A stretch of DNA of 64,000 nt from Hymenobacter pini (lineage in GTDB: Bacteria > Bacteroidota > Bacteroidia > Cytophagales > Hymenobacteraceae). Shown one piece after another: positions 16,889-24,330 of the stretch (the stretch's first letter is position 1; every line of letters starts with the position of its first letter). The notes under the pieces were generated by a model, which had not been told where the DNA came from, did not search any database, and was given only the letters and a program-made list of their open reading frames with translations. The translations under genes were made by a program, and so were the position numbers. The stretch is taken from positions 310,001-374,000 of the forward strand of contig NZ_JAIZZH010000002.1 of the NCBI RefSeq assembly GCF_020421205.1, read 5' to 3'.

Positions 16889-17055
16889 TTGATGTTGAGT
16901 TTTTCGCGTGCTAGTTTTCTGTAATGCTGTTGTGCTTTTCCCGATGCCAGGTAGAAATCATCTCTGATAACACCTTCGATTTTTTGCACTCCAGGGCTTG
17001 CAAACCAGAGATTAATGGCCTCCTGTTGCACTAGCTGACTCTCTTGCTTTGTCAT
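16885..17055 (-). CDS. Small hypothetical phage protein
   Basis: A 56-residue helical, basic protein starting MTKQESQLVQQEA. I prefer this ATG to one 14 codons upstream because it makes an ATGA overlap with the preceding stop, the rule in this operon. Function unknown. Confidence 0.45.
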   Translation of the reverse strand: MTKQESQLVQQEAINLWFASPGVQKIEGVIRDDFYLASGKAQQHYRKLAREKLNIK

Positions 17056-17282
17056 TTGATTTTGTGAAAATGCTTGCGTACCAGTGAAAGCGGCCAAGTG
17101 CTGTAAACGCGCTGACTTTCTTTGTCTTGTAGCACATAATGGGTTGTATAAGCCACACCTGAGAAAGCACGTCCACTTGACAACACCTGAAAAATTTTAC
17201 CAGGCGTGAATTGACTTGACTTTGGTTTGACTTCGATTTCTACTGTATCAAGCAGATCTGAATGCTCTAGTCTTCTGGTCAT
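17052..17282 (-). CDS. Small hypothetical phage protein
   Basis: A 76-residue protein with beta-prone segments (GKIFQVLSSGRAFSGVAYTT, then HYVLQDKESQRVY). Linked by ATGA overlaps on both sides. Function unknown; relatively AT-rich. Confidence 0.45.
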   Translation of the reverse strand: MTRRLEHSDLLDTVEIEVKPKSSQFTPGKIFQVLSSGRAFSGVAYTTHYVLQDKESQRVYSTWPLSLVRKHFHKIK

Positions 17283-17686
17283 AGTTTGAAGTATTGTGTG
17301 AGGTTTTGGGCGGTGCGGTTGATTTCGCCACCGATGTGCCAGAGGTCGAGACGGTGGTCATGCTCTTGCGGCAGAGCCAGCTTGCCATTCGTGTAGAGGC
17401 GGTTGAGCAGCAGCAGCTCATCGAAGCTCAAGCGCCACTGGCGCTGCTTGGGTTGGTAGCCTACCAGGCTGCGCCGTTGTGGCCAGCGGCTGGTGAGCAT
17501 GCGGGTGAGCTGCTGCTGCACCCGGCCCAGGGGCTTCAGCTGCAACGCCTGCTCCAGCGTGAGCTGGCCATCGGCGCTGAGCTGGGCCAAGTGCTCCAGG
17601 TGCTGGTCGACCACCAGCTGCAGCGCCCGGGCCTCCGACCTCCACACCGGCACTTGTTGGGAGAGGTGAGTGAGGTCGAGCATCAT
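17279..17686 (-). CDS. Hypothetical phage protein
   Basis: A 135-residue protein starting MMLDLTHLSQQVPVW; upstream in-frame ATGs would lie within the preceding gene. It is helical in the first half and Leu-rich throughout, ending NRTAQNLTQYFKL. Coupled by ATGA overlaps. Function unknown. Confidence 0.5.
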   Translation of the reverse strand: MMLDLTHLSQQVPVWRSEARALQLVVDQHLEHLAQLSADGQLTLEQALQLKPLGRVQQQLTRMLTSRWPQRRSLVGYQPKQRQWRLSFDELLLLNRLYTNGKLALPQEHDHRLDLWHIGGEINRTAQNLTQYFKL

Positions 17687-17910
17687 TTGAAAATGGTGCC
17701 CATCTGTTGAAAAACATCTTCCAACTGCTTCTGCGTTGGGTTCAGGCATTTATCAATCACAACCTCGGCTTTTGACTTGATGAACTCCGTCGCCTTTTGC
17801 CGGGCCTGGGCCTCATTTTCGGCAGGTACTACCATTCGAATTTGAGCCGTTTTTATAGCCTGCGACTTGGAGGGAAATTCGATGTGCGCGGTGATGGTGA
17901 AGTCCTGCAT
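17683..17910 (-). CDS. Small hypothetical phage protein
   Basis: A 75-residue protein (MQDFTITAHIEF onward), a small alpha/beta fold rich in Lys and Ala. Its start overlaps the primase stop (TAATG), so it is probably made with the primase. Function unknown. Confidence 0.5.
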   Translation of the reverse strand: MQDFTITAHIEFPSKSQAIKTAQIRMVVPAENEAQARQKATEFIKSKAEVVIDKCLNPTQKQLEDVFQQMGTIFK

Positions 17911-19178
17911 TATGCTGCTTGTGTGGGGGTTGAGAGTTGAGGTGTCGAGTGATATTCGCCGGCCCATTCCAGGATCCGGAACTGGCGGCCCGTAGTTCGC
18001 TCACACAGCCGGTAGTACTGGAGCTGGTCGCCGAGTTGGTTGCGGAGGGTGTACAGCTGCTCCAGGCCCTCCTCGTCGTTGCTGTAGCAGTAGAAAGTGC
18101 AGCGGCGGTACACATTGTCGGCTACCCGGGAGCCGCGGGCCCGCTCGTTAAACACCACCCAGAGCCAGTACTGCGCGGTTTTGCTTCGTTCACTAGCTGG
18201 CGCCCGTCGCGGCGGCAGTGGCTTCGAAGGCGGCGTGTTGGTGAGCCAGTCGTTGAAATCCTTGAAGCCGCGGTACACTTCGTTGTGGGCCTTTACCCGT
18301 CCTGGCGGCATGGCCTGGCGCAGCACATGCAGGGCCCGTTCGCCGGCGGCGTCGTTGTCGCCCATCCAGTGTACCTGGTCGAACTCGCGCAGCTTCCCGA
18401 GCACGGTGCCCAGCAGGTTCACCGAGTTGAGCACCAGCACTGTGCTGTCCAGCGACGTCTGCTTCCAGTAGGTAAGAGCCGACAGGTAGTCGATGAAGCC
18501 CTCGAATACCACCAGCGACGACGAATTCTTACCAGGTATCCAGGTGACGCCCTTGTTGCCGATGGTGCCCTGGAAGTTCTGACTGCGCACTTCCCAACCC
18601 CCTTCCGTTTTCCACGCCACCCCGAAGTAGGGCTTCTGGCGGGGCTTGCCGGCTACCTGGTAAAAAATCTGCTGGAGGTGAGCCTGGTTGCGGTTGCTCT
18701 GGAGTACCAGGTTCCAGTTGATGCCGCGGCTGGCCAGGTAGTTCGTCAGCACGTTCCAGCTCAGCGGCTCCGTGCGTACATCCTCGAAGGTGGTTTTACC
18801 GTCGCTCAGGCTCTGGCCCCGCTTGGCCAGGGGCACGCTGGCCTGCTGCTCGGTAATCATGGCCACTACTTCCGGCAGGTCGGCGGCCCAGCTGACGAGC
18901 ACTTGCAGGGCCATGGCTTCGTTCAGCTCCGTCAGCCGCATAATCAGCTTCAACACGTCACCACCGTACACTTTCTGGCCGGGCTCAGGCGGCTCGCCGA
19001 AATCAGACCAGACGTTTTTGGGCTCTGATACGACAAAGGAGGGCGTTTTTTCCGGCCGGAAGGGCGAGAGGAAGTAGTAGTTCCCGCCGGCAGCCTGCAC
19101 GACTGGCTGGTGACCCAGCTTGGCCATGATGGCCAGCAGGGGTACTTGTTTACTGTGGAAGAAGGCAGCACGTGGCAT
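17910..19178 (-). CDS. Toprim-domain DNA primase
   Basis: A 422-residue primase of the mobile-element type. The N-terminal part (GGNYYFLSPFRPEKTPSFVV, residues about 31-50) aligns with the CHC2 zinc-binding domain of DnaG, but the zinc cysteines are absent; only the EKTPSF core remains. The Toprim domain has its glutamate in VVFEGFIDYLSAL (about residue 226) and the acidic pair in MGDNDAAGERAL (about 274 and 276). It would make RNA primers for phage replication. A Pro-rich linker near 312-325 leads to an extra C-terminal domain (about 330-410) of unknown role. No helicase domain is attached and none was seen nearby. Confidence 0.85.
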   Translation of the reverse strand: MPRAAFFHSKQVPLLAIMAKLGHQPVVQAAGGNYYFLSPFRPEKTPSFVVSEPKNVWSDFGEPPEPGQKVYGGDVLKLIMRLTELNEAMALQVLVSWAADLPEVVAMITEQQASVPLAKRGQSLSDGKTTFEDVRTEPLSWNVLTNYLASRGINWNLVLQSNRNQAHLQQIFYQVAGKPRQKPYFGVAWKTEGGWEVRSQNFQGTIGNKGVTWIPGKNSSSLVVFEGFIDYLSALTYWKQTSLDSTVLVLNSVNLLGTVLGKLREFDQVHWMGDNDAAGERALHVLRQAMPPGRVKAHNEVYRGFKDFNDWLTNTPPSKPLPPRRAPASERSKTAQYWLWVVFNERARGSRVADNVYRRCTFYCYSNDEEGLEQLYTLRNQLGDQLQYYRLCERTTGRQFRILEWAGEYHSTPQLSTPTQAA

Positions 19179-19404
19179 AGCCCGTTTTTTTAAAATTTTG
19201 GAAATACCTCCCCCTACCCACGGCCGGGCGCCGGCGTGGCTGGGTGGTTGGCGGGCCTTTTTCGGGCCGCGCCCCGTTCTTTTTTTTTCAGCCGGCCTGC
19301 GTTATGCCCATCTGGACTGTGGAAAAGTCCGTTTGCAGACCGTCGTTCCTATGCTTCATAGTATTTATGAAGGCTCTTAGTAGGATCCCCTATAAGGCTT
19401 GGGA
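19179..19404. other. Non-coding region between replication genes, candidate origin
   Basis: About 225 bases without a convincing gene. It holds an AT tract (TTTTTTTAAAATTTT near 19189), a poly-T run (19281-19289), a near DnaA box on the minus strand (TTTTCCACA, one mismatch) within the inverted repeat GGACT/AGTCC, and GC-rich hairpins. A phage origin here is possible but unproven. Confidence 0.3.
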
Positions 19405-19983
19405 TTATGCCCGAGTACTGTTTTTAAAAAAAGCGGGCGGGGGGGTTTGCGAAACCTGGGCGGCCAGGGCCAGCAGCGAGGCAAGGCCCGTTTGAGCCCC
19501 CTGCGGGGCCGCTGGTGCTACGTTCGTTGCGGGCTGGGGCTGCGGGGCCATAACGGGCGCAGTAGCGTCAAAAACCACTAAATCGGGGTTGATTAGCAGC
19601 TGGATGCCTGAGCGCACATGCACCTTGGCGCGCAGGAAGCCGTGCTCGATGAGCGTGAGGATATGCCGGTAGGCAGTCTTGGGGTCTTTGTTGCCGCAGC
19701 GCTTGGCCAGCGACGTGCACGTGGTGCGGATGCCGATGCTGATGGGCTGCTTGGCCGTGCGCCACTCCTTGAGGAAAATGCTCATGATTTGCCACATGGT
19801 GTGCTGCACGTTGCCACGCAGCTGGGGCAACTTGAACGAGTAGCTGGCGGTGGCCACACCCACCAGGTGCTCCGGCAATGCGCCCGGGCGAATCCGCTCC
19901 GGATTTTTGAACAGCTTGGATAGCAGACCGTTGGTTTTATCCCAATCGATCAGACGCTTCAGGAAGGAATTCGGACGGTGCAT
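19405..19983 (-). CDS. Winged-helix replication-type protein
   Basis: A 192-residue protein starting MHRPNSFLKRLIDW. The segment TTCTSLAKRCGNKDPKTAYRHILTL near residues 95-120 reads as a winged helix-turn-helix like those of plasmid and phage replication initiators, followed by a beta wing (FLRAKVHVRSGIQLL). The C-terminal tail is Pro/Ala-rich. It lies upstream of the primase, so replication initiation or origin binding is likely. An ATG at 20103 would give 40 extra, less convincing residues. Confidence 0.55.
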   Translation of the reverse strand: MHRPNSFLKRLIDWDKTNGLLSKLFKNPERIRPGALPEHLVGVATASYSFKLPQLRGNVQHTMWQIMSIFLKEWRTAKQPISIGIRTTCTSLAKRCGNKDPKTAYRHILTLIEHGFLRAKVHVRSGIQLLINPDLVVFDATAPVMAPQPQPATNVAPAAPQGAQTGLASLLALAAQVSQTPPPAFFKNSTRA

Positions 19984-20179
19984 AACGGAGGTGAGTAGAG
20001 GTGAGAAATTGGGCAAAGAGGTGCCAGGGCACGGTTTTTCCGTGTCTGGAAAGTGCGCCCCCAGCCAGCTCACGCTGGCCCGGTCCCTAGTTCGTTCATC
20101 CACCCAGGTGGGAACGGTCGACTTCAGCCTCTGAAGGGCGTCGATGGGGGCGGTGTTGCAGGTAGGTGTGTGGGGTGGA
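19984..20179. other. Spacer, no clear gene
   Basis: Apart from a possible N-terminal extension of the winged-helix gene I see no gene. It holds a short hairpin CACGG-TTTTT-CCGTG near 20030. Confidence 0.3.
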
Positions 20180-20398
20180 TTAAGAGAAAATCACGCGCAG
20201 CCCGGTACCAGAGCGCTTTATCAGGCAGTCCACCTTCGTTTCCTCGACCAGTGTCGTCAGCAGCCTCATATCGGTCACTGTCAACTCTGGCAAGGCACCA
20301 ACGGATAGGCTTTCACCCTCCTCTCTGATGCTTTTATTGGGAAAAATGAGGGTAACGCCGTTGCGCAGGCGGCTTACATTTTGTGCAGTAATAGCCAT
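20180..20398 (-). CDS. Small hypothetical phage protein
   Basis: A 72-residue protein starting MAITAQNVSRLRNG, containing LTVTDMRLLTTLVEETKVD. It may be a small DNA-binding or regulatory protein, but no motif is decisive. Start chosen at the ATG nearest the conserved-looking body. Confidence 0.45.
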   Translation of the reverse strand: MAITAQNVSRLRNGVTLIFPNKSIREEGESLSVGALPELTVTDMRLLTTLVEETKVDCLIKRSGTGLRVIFS

Positions 20399-20652
20399 GG
20401 TAATAAGGGTTGAGGTGAGAAAATGAAGCTCCGCGCCCGGCTGCAAAGCCGGCCCTGTCACTCTTCCGCCTTTCCCCAGGGGTATAGGCAGGTGCCCATG
20501 TGGGCACGCGGAGGTAAGTCAGGCTGCTGCGGGCCTGCTACTGGATGCTTACACCCTTGATTTGTGCGAATCACAACAAGAGCATCCTGGAGCCGGGAAG
20601 CCGGCAGCTGCAGCGGGGCCAGGAGGGCCGCGCTTGTGGTGGTGTGGCCAGC
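20399..20652. other. Spacer of 254 bases, no gene seen
   Basis: It holds an inverted repeat TTGTG-CGAAT-CACAA near 20567 and short GC-rich hairpins, but no open frame with coding character. Confidence 0.3.
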
Positions 20653-20862
20653 TCATTTGCGGCGCACGGTTAGCAGTAAAAGCCGCACTGCGAAAACCAG
20701 CAGTACGACGGCAATACAGAGGACCCACGTGCCCCAAATCGGAATGAGGGCCATCCAGTACGGCATGGTGATGCGGCCGGCGGCCACCAATACGACAAGC
20801 ACCAGAGTGGTCAACAGGAGCAGGCCGGTGATGCGGTACACAATGGAGGTGGGAGCTGCCAT
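20653..20862 (-). CDS. Small two-helix membrane protein
   Basis: A 69-residue protein with two hydrophobic helices (about residues 9-29 and 40-64) and a basic end (TVRRK). Early in the phage operon it might alter the host envelope or block superinfection, but function is unknown. Confidence 0.5.
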   Translation of the reverse strand: MAAPTSIVYRITGLLLLTTLVLVVLVAAGRITMPYWMALIPIWGTWVLCIAVVLLVFAVRLLLLTVRRK

Positions 20863-20866
20863 GGAG

Positions 20867-21004
20867 TTAGCCGTTAGTTTTGGTGAGGTCGAGGAAAAGG
20901 GCCCAGGAGAGTGCGGCCGAGCAGGCCGCCCATCGGGTTGTAGCGCGCTGCGCCCGCACCTGCAGGCGCAGCACTATGGAGCGTGGGTATTCTGACTGCT
21001 TCAT
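20867..21004 (-). CDS. 45-residue peptide, translationally coupled
   Basis: ATG at 21002-21004 overlaps the stop of the gene upstream (ATGA), and the TAA lies four bases before the next ATG. The product, MKQSEYPRSIVLRLQVRAQ onward, is basic with a hydrophobic end (CSAALSWALFLDL). The exact packing suggests a real gene, but codon evidence is weak at this size. Confidence 0.4.
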   Translation of the reverse strand: MKQSEYPRSIVLRLQVRAQRATTRWAACSAALSWALFLDLTKTNG

Positions 21005-21411
21005 AGCGGTGCCTCTTCGATTTCAGTGGATCCCAGGAAGTCAAAAACCTTCTTTCCGAAGCTCACGCAGTATTTCCGGCTGTGCTCGTCGTACCGCTGG
21101 ATCCGGCCAAAGGCACCGGCATATTTCCCCTTCAGCACGCGCACCCGGGTCTCGGCCGGTAGTACCAGCTTGGGCGCCGGCGCTGCGGCCTCCAGATGGT
21201 GGCCCTTTTGGTAGTGCAGCTTGCACGACGAGCAGGCATCCGCCGGGATTTTCTCGGTACCGGTGTAGGGGTGCAGAGTGCCCTCCTTTCGCTCGTAACT
21301 GCACAAGCTCTGGCCGTTCCCATCGTAGTAGTGGTACTTGGTGGTGCCCGGGTTCGTGCTGGCCCAGCTGCTGGCCACCGTGAGCGTGAGCTGAAGGGGT
21401 TGCTTAGCCAT
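21001..21411 (-). CDS. Phage protein with KOW-like C-terminus
   Basis: A 136-residue protein. The C-terminal stretch TRVRVLKGKYAGAFGRIQRY resembles a KOW motif, found in transcription and ribosome-associated proteins. A CxxC pair (ACSSCKLHY) near residue 60 may bind zinc. It could bind nucleic acid or RNA polymerase; unproven. It overlaps the GNAT gene by 8 bases. Confidence 0.5.
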   Translation of the reverse strand: MAKQPLQLTLTVASSWASTNPGTTKYHYYDGNGQSLCSYERKEGTLHPYTGTEKIPADACSSCKLHYQKGHHLEAAAPAPKLVLPAETRVRVLKGKYAGAFGRIQRYDEHSRKYCVSFGKKVFDFLGSTEIEEAPL

Positions 21412-21853
21412 GCGACACCTCCTCCCCTAGTTTCGGTAGTAAAGCTGCCAGGGCCCGCATCGTATCGAGCGACACCGGTTTATCCAGCCGCCCGTCCCAG
21501 GTGGGCCGAATCATCCAGGCGCTACCAGTGTCGCTGAAGCCGCCGTTGAATTCGAAGCCCAACTCGGTGTATAGGGCAATGGCCGCGTCATTATCGGGCC
21601 GCACGTGCAGGCAGAGGTCTTTTTCGTTTCGGTCAGCCCAGCTGATGATGGCTTTCATCATGCCGTGGGCTGCGCCGAAACGCCGGTAGCTCTCCGAAAC
21701 AAACACGTCGCCCACCAGGGGCATCGAGGCATTAGCCTCCACGACTCGGGCGGTACCCACCAGCGTGCTGCCATGCAGCGCTACTACCTGCACGCTGGCG
21801 TTACCGTCCACGAGGCAGGGCATCAGGTTTGTTACAAAGCCAGGCTTATTCAT
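21404..21853 (-). CDS. GNAT-family N-acetyltransferase
   Basis: A 149-residue protein starting MNKPGFVTN after a strong ribosome site (AAAGGAGGGC). It has the GNAT layout: a beta strand with VGDVFVSESYRRFGAAHGMMKA, where RRFGAAHG corresponds to the acetyl-CoA loop, then LCLHVRPDNDAAIALYTELGFE, the usual C-terminal signature. It would transfer an acetyl group to an unknown target; phage GNATs may modify host proteins. It is the last of five genes joined by the repeated junction. Confidence 0.8.
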   Translation of the reverse strand: MNKPGFVTNLMPCLVDGNASVQVVALHGSTLVGTARVVEANASMPLVGDVFVSESYRRFGAAHGMMKAIISWADRNEKDLCLHVRPDNDAAIALYTELGFEFNGGFSDTGSAWMIRPTWDGRLDKPVSLDTMRALAALLPKLGEEVSHG

Positions 21854-22076
21854 CGGCCTGCCCTCCTTTCTGCCGCAAAAGTGCGGCATGGGCTTGGCCC
21901 AGGTAGTAATAGTTGATGGCATTGCCGAGGCCGGCATCTAGGGTAAATAGCACTAAGGGGCCTTCTTTGGAAGTAGTTGATTGCTCCTTTACTATCTCAA
22001 CTAGTTCAGTCGACACTAGCATTTCCCTAAATGCTGGCACATCACCTTGAGGGATGGAAATCATGATACTAGCCAT
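21846..22076 (-). CDS. Hypothetical protein in SD-junction block
   Basis: A 76-residue protein starting MASIMISIPQGD and ending QKGGQADE, where the tail is encoded by the ribosome site of the next gene. It follows the junction repeat at 22077-22096. Function unknown. Confidence 0.5.
   Translation of the reverse strand: MASIMISIPQGDVPAFREMLVSTELVEIVKEQSTTSKEGPLVLFTLDAGLGNAINYYYLGQAHAALLRQKGGQADE
21854..21873 (-). repeat. Junction repeat J1 with Shine-Dalgarno
   Basis: Plus strand CGGCCTGCCCTCCTTTCTGC; on the minus strand it carries AAGGAGG 8 bases before the GNAT ATG. 19 of 20 bases match J2 and J3. The following TGAATAAGCC is shared with J3. Confidence 0.7.
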
Positions 22077-22827
22077 CGGCCTGCCCTCCTTCCTGCACCG
22101 ATGCTGGCAGCTGCTTGCGCACGTAGGAATAGTGCTTGTCGTAACCCTTCGCCTCGCTGTTCCAAACTCTGTGCACATAAGCGGCCTGTCCTACGGCCAC
22201 GTGCAGCCGGCGCATCATCGTGAAGGCCACAAATACGTTGGCTCCCTCTGCAATACGCCAGTGCTGAGTGAAGCCCAGCGCCGGGCTCCTTTTCCCCATG
22301 TCGAGGTTATCCGCCGTAACACAACGCCAATGCACCGTGCCGGCGGCCGAAATGATTACCTCGTAATCAGCCCCGGCAGTGTCGTCTGTAGGCTCCTGCT
22401 GGTCGAAATCATCGGCCGAAAACTGTGAGGTATCCAGCTGGTAGGTAGTCGAGAAGGCTAGGTGCAACTGCTCGTCGCTGGCGCTTTTTACCGTTACCTG
22501 GTTCACCCACTCGCCGGAGGCGTAATCGCCGCGCTGGATGAAATTCAGGGCGTGAATTATGGATGCAACGGGTGAGGCATAGTCACGGCCGTCGCCACCG
22601 GGCAGGTTGGGCAGATCTGCCAGGCTGTAGAGTACCGGCGTCACTACTAGCGGCGAGTGCATAGCCTGAGCGCCCGCCTTGGCCAGTAGCACGTAGGAGG
22701 TGGAGAAATTCACGCCCACCAGGGTGTACTGGTCCGGGCTGTTGCGCAGCTGCATGGTCACCTTGTGTGGGGCATACTCGTTGAGCATGGCCAAGTGGTC
22801 CTCGATGTGCAGGAAGGGCTTATTCAC
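22069..22827 (-). CDS. Hypothetical phage protein (GTG start)
   Basis: A 252-residue protein of unknown function. I start at the GTG (reading NKPFLHIEDHLAML next) because it lies 8 bases after the AAGGAGG of junction J3; an ATG upstream at 22851 overlaps that site. No membrane segment. The C-terminal tail EGGQADG is encoded by junction J2. Confidence 0.55.
   Translation of the reverse strand: MNKPFLHIEDHLAMLNEYAPHKVTMQLRNSPDQYTLVGVNFSTSYVLLAKAGAQAMHSPLVVTPVLYSLADLPNLPGGDGRDYASPVASIIHALNFIQRGDYASGEWVNQVTVKSASDEQLHLAFSTTYQLDTSQFSADDFDQQEPTDDTAGADYEVIISAAGTVHWRCVTADNLDMGKRSPALGFTQHWRIAEGANVFVAFTMMRRLHVAVGQAAYVHRVWNSEAKGYDKHYSYVRKQLPASVQEGGQADG
22077..22096 (-). repeat. Junction repeat J2 with Shine-Dalgarno
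   Basis: Plus strand CGGCCTGCCCTCCTTCCTGC, identical to J3 and one base different from J1. It provides the ribosome site of the 76-residue gene downstream. Confidence 0.7.
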
Positions 22828-23050
22828 CGGCCTGCCCTCCTTCCTGCTCATCCCGTTCTACAGCTTCCTGGATGCCCTGAATTATCTTTGAAAAAACACT
22901 CAAGGCTGTGTCGGGTGAAGAGCATCCCATCACGATGTTGATGGTTGTCCCACCTTTAGCCAAGTCAACAGTGACGGTATTCTTTCCACCACTGGCAAGA
23001 GTAGCACCCACTAAATGAGGCAGTCCGGGAGTCTGGGCTGGCTTTTTCAT
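22820..23050 (-). CDS. Hypothetical protein in SD-junction block
   Basis: A 76-residue protein starting MKKPAQTPGLPHLVG and ending DEQEGGQAGE. The middle has alternating hydrophobic residues (NTVTVDLAKGGTTINIVMG). Start overlaps the previous stop by ATGA. Function unknown. Confidence 0.5.
   Translation of the reverse strand: MKKPAQTPGLPHLVGATLASGGKNTVTVDLAKGGTTINIVMGCSSPDTALSVFSKIIQGIQEAVERDEQEGGQAGE
22828..22847 (-). repeat. Junction repeat J3 with Shine-Dalgarno
   Basis: Identical to J2 over 20 bases, followed by a GTG start. Together with J1 it shares the next bases TGAATAAGCC. Confidence 0.7.
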
Positions 23051-23709
23051 GCGGCCTCCCCTCCTTTCACTTCGCTCTGGCGTCGACGAATCTCAGCTGC
23101 TACTTTACCCAGTTCACGCGTTTGCTCTTGAGATGGTGAAGTCAGGTTATACAGGTAGGAATAACGCCCACGCAACGTTTCCATACTTGCCTTATCCACG
23201 CGAATAAGCGGAACCGCATCACCTTCCTTTACCGGCACTCGCTCAATTGGAGCTGCGTCGCCACCCTCTGCTTGCACGCTTCTGACCGTAGGCCCACCCA
23301 TGAGGCTCACTGGCTTTATCAGCTCTAAGGCAAACCAGTTACAGCCCTGGGCCTGTATAGCCTCGCCAATAAGCCGGAGGCGTACACTCATTTTTTTAGC
23401 AGTGCCGATTGTAGAAGCGATGATAGCCCTAGAGGTGACTGCACTGCTACACAGCAATGCAGGGCTGTTTTCCTGCTTAGCACGTAGCGCAAACCCTTCA
23501 CGTCCGGGCACGCTGCCAAAAGCGACGTACCAATCTTGTCCTGAACGGCCGAACGTAACTACACTATCAGGCTTCAGAGCATGTTCCTCAGCTATGGCAC
23601 GATTGAAATTGATTGTGCCGCTCCGCTCAATGCTAATGAAAGCCTGCCCTACAGTATGGGTCTCACTCGGCGTACTACGGTCAAAGAACTCCAGCATCAA
23701 CTCGCTCAT
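23047..23709 (-). CDS. Hypothetical phage protein
   Basis: A 220-residue protein. The N-terminal 120 residues look like an alpha/beta domain (QAFISIERSGTINFNRA, then SVVTFGRSGQDWYVAFG); the C-terminal part (RYSYLYNLTSPSQEQTRELG) is helical. Ends VKGGEAA because the ribosome site of the next gene is embedded there. Function unknown. Confidence 0.55.
   Translation of the reverse strand: MSELMLEFFDRSTPSETHTVGQAFISIERSGTINFNRAIAEEHALKPDSVVTFGRSGQDWYVAFGSVPGREGFALRAKQENSPALLCSSAVTSRAIIASTIGTAKKMSVRLRLIGEAIQAQGCNWFALELIKPVSLMGGPTVRSVQAEGGDAAPIERVPVKEGDAVPLIRVDKASMETLRGRYSYLYNLTSPSQEQTRELGKVAAEIRRRQSEVKGGEAA
23051..23070 (-). repeat. Junction repeat J4 (variant) with Shine-Dalgarno
   Basis: Minus strand carries AAAGGAGGGGAGGCCGC before the ATG; same arrangement as J5 and a diverged version of J1-J3. 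Confidence 0.6.
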
Positions 23710-24032
23710 GCGGCCACCCCTCCTTCCTGATTGAGCACCCCATCGATTTCCTGAATGCGGGCTTCGTACTTGCGTGCCTCGGCCTGCAAATCATCCGTTT
23801 CCGGGCCCATGCTGGGCACCTGGCTATACAGCGCAATCATATCGCGGCAGGTTTGCAGCTCCCGAGCCAGGTCCTTGCGCTCGGTGCGCAGGCGCTGCAG
23901 GTGCATCTTGTCCGGCGGCGGCAGCTGCGACAAGGGCAGCACCTCTACCGGGCCCGACAGGTTCTCGGCCAGCGTTTTGGCGAATGCCTGAGCCGCTGGC
24001 TCACTCGACGAATACAGGCGGATGGTGCTCAT
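23706..24032 (-). CDS. Phage protein with coiled coil
   Basis: A 108-residue protein. Residues about 44-100 form a coiled coil (QRLRTERKDLARELQTCRDM); the N-terminus has a short Ser/Pro-rich region. Ends QEGGVAA. Overlaps both neighbours by ATGA. Function unknown. Confidence 0.55.
   Translation of the reverse strand: MSTIRLYSSSEPAAQAFAKTLAENLSGPVEVLPLSQLPPPDKMHLQRLRTERKDLARELQTCRDMIALYSQVPSMGPETDDLQAEARKYEARIQEIDGVLNQEGGVAA
23710..23729 (-). repeat. Junction repeat J5 (variant) with Shine-Dalgarno
   Basis: Minus strand carries GAAGGAGGGGTGGCCGC before the ATG of the 220-residue gene; matches J4 closely. Confidence 0.6.
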
Positions 24033-24292
24033 GCGGCAGCAGCTTCAGTGGTTGCACCATCGGTTTCGGCCGGCAGGTTCAGCAGCTCATTGAGCATTGC
24101 AGTGTGTAGCTTGCGCATGCTCTGGGCCACGCGCACCTCATGCTTCATCTGGTCTAGATGGCCATCGGTGAAAGGCTGCTTCAGTTGCCGCTCCAGCTGG
24201 TTGATGTGCTGCTGGTAGAGGTAAATGGCCAGCGCGTGCTCAGCGGGCCCGAGGGCCGCGAACTGGTCGCCGGTTAGCTTGTCGATACTCAT
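24029..24292 (-). CDS. Small helical phage protein
   Basis: An 87-residue protein starting MSIDKLTGDQFAAL, helical and charged (YQQHINQLERQLKQ). Upstream in-frame ATGs overlap the previous gene and were not used. Function unknown. Confidence 0.5.
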   Translation of the reverse strand: MSIDKLTGDQFAALGPAEHALAIYLYQQHINQLERQLKQPFTDGHLDQMKHEVRVAQSMRKLHTAMLNELLNLPAETDGATTEAAAA

Positions 24293-24330
24293 AGTGGGGA
24301 AACTGGAAGAGTGATAGAAAAGCGCTTTTT

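Noticed and set aside
16885..17282. Toxin-antitoxin pair
   Set aside because: Two small coupled genes, but neither resembles a known toxin or antitoxin and the chain continues on both sides.
19405..19440. Programmed frameshift at the T7A5 run near the end of the winged-helix gene
   Set aside because: The run is slippery, but no useful continuation frame or downstream pseudoknot is evident.
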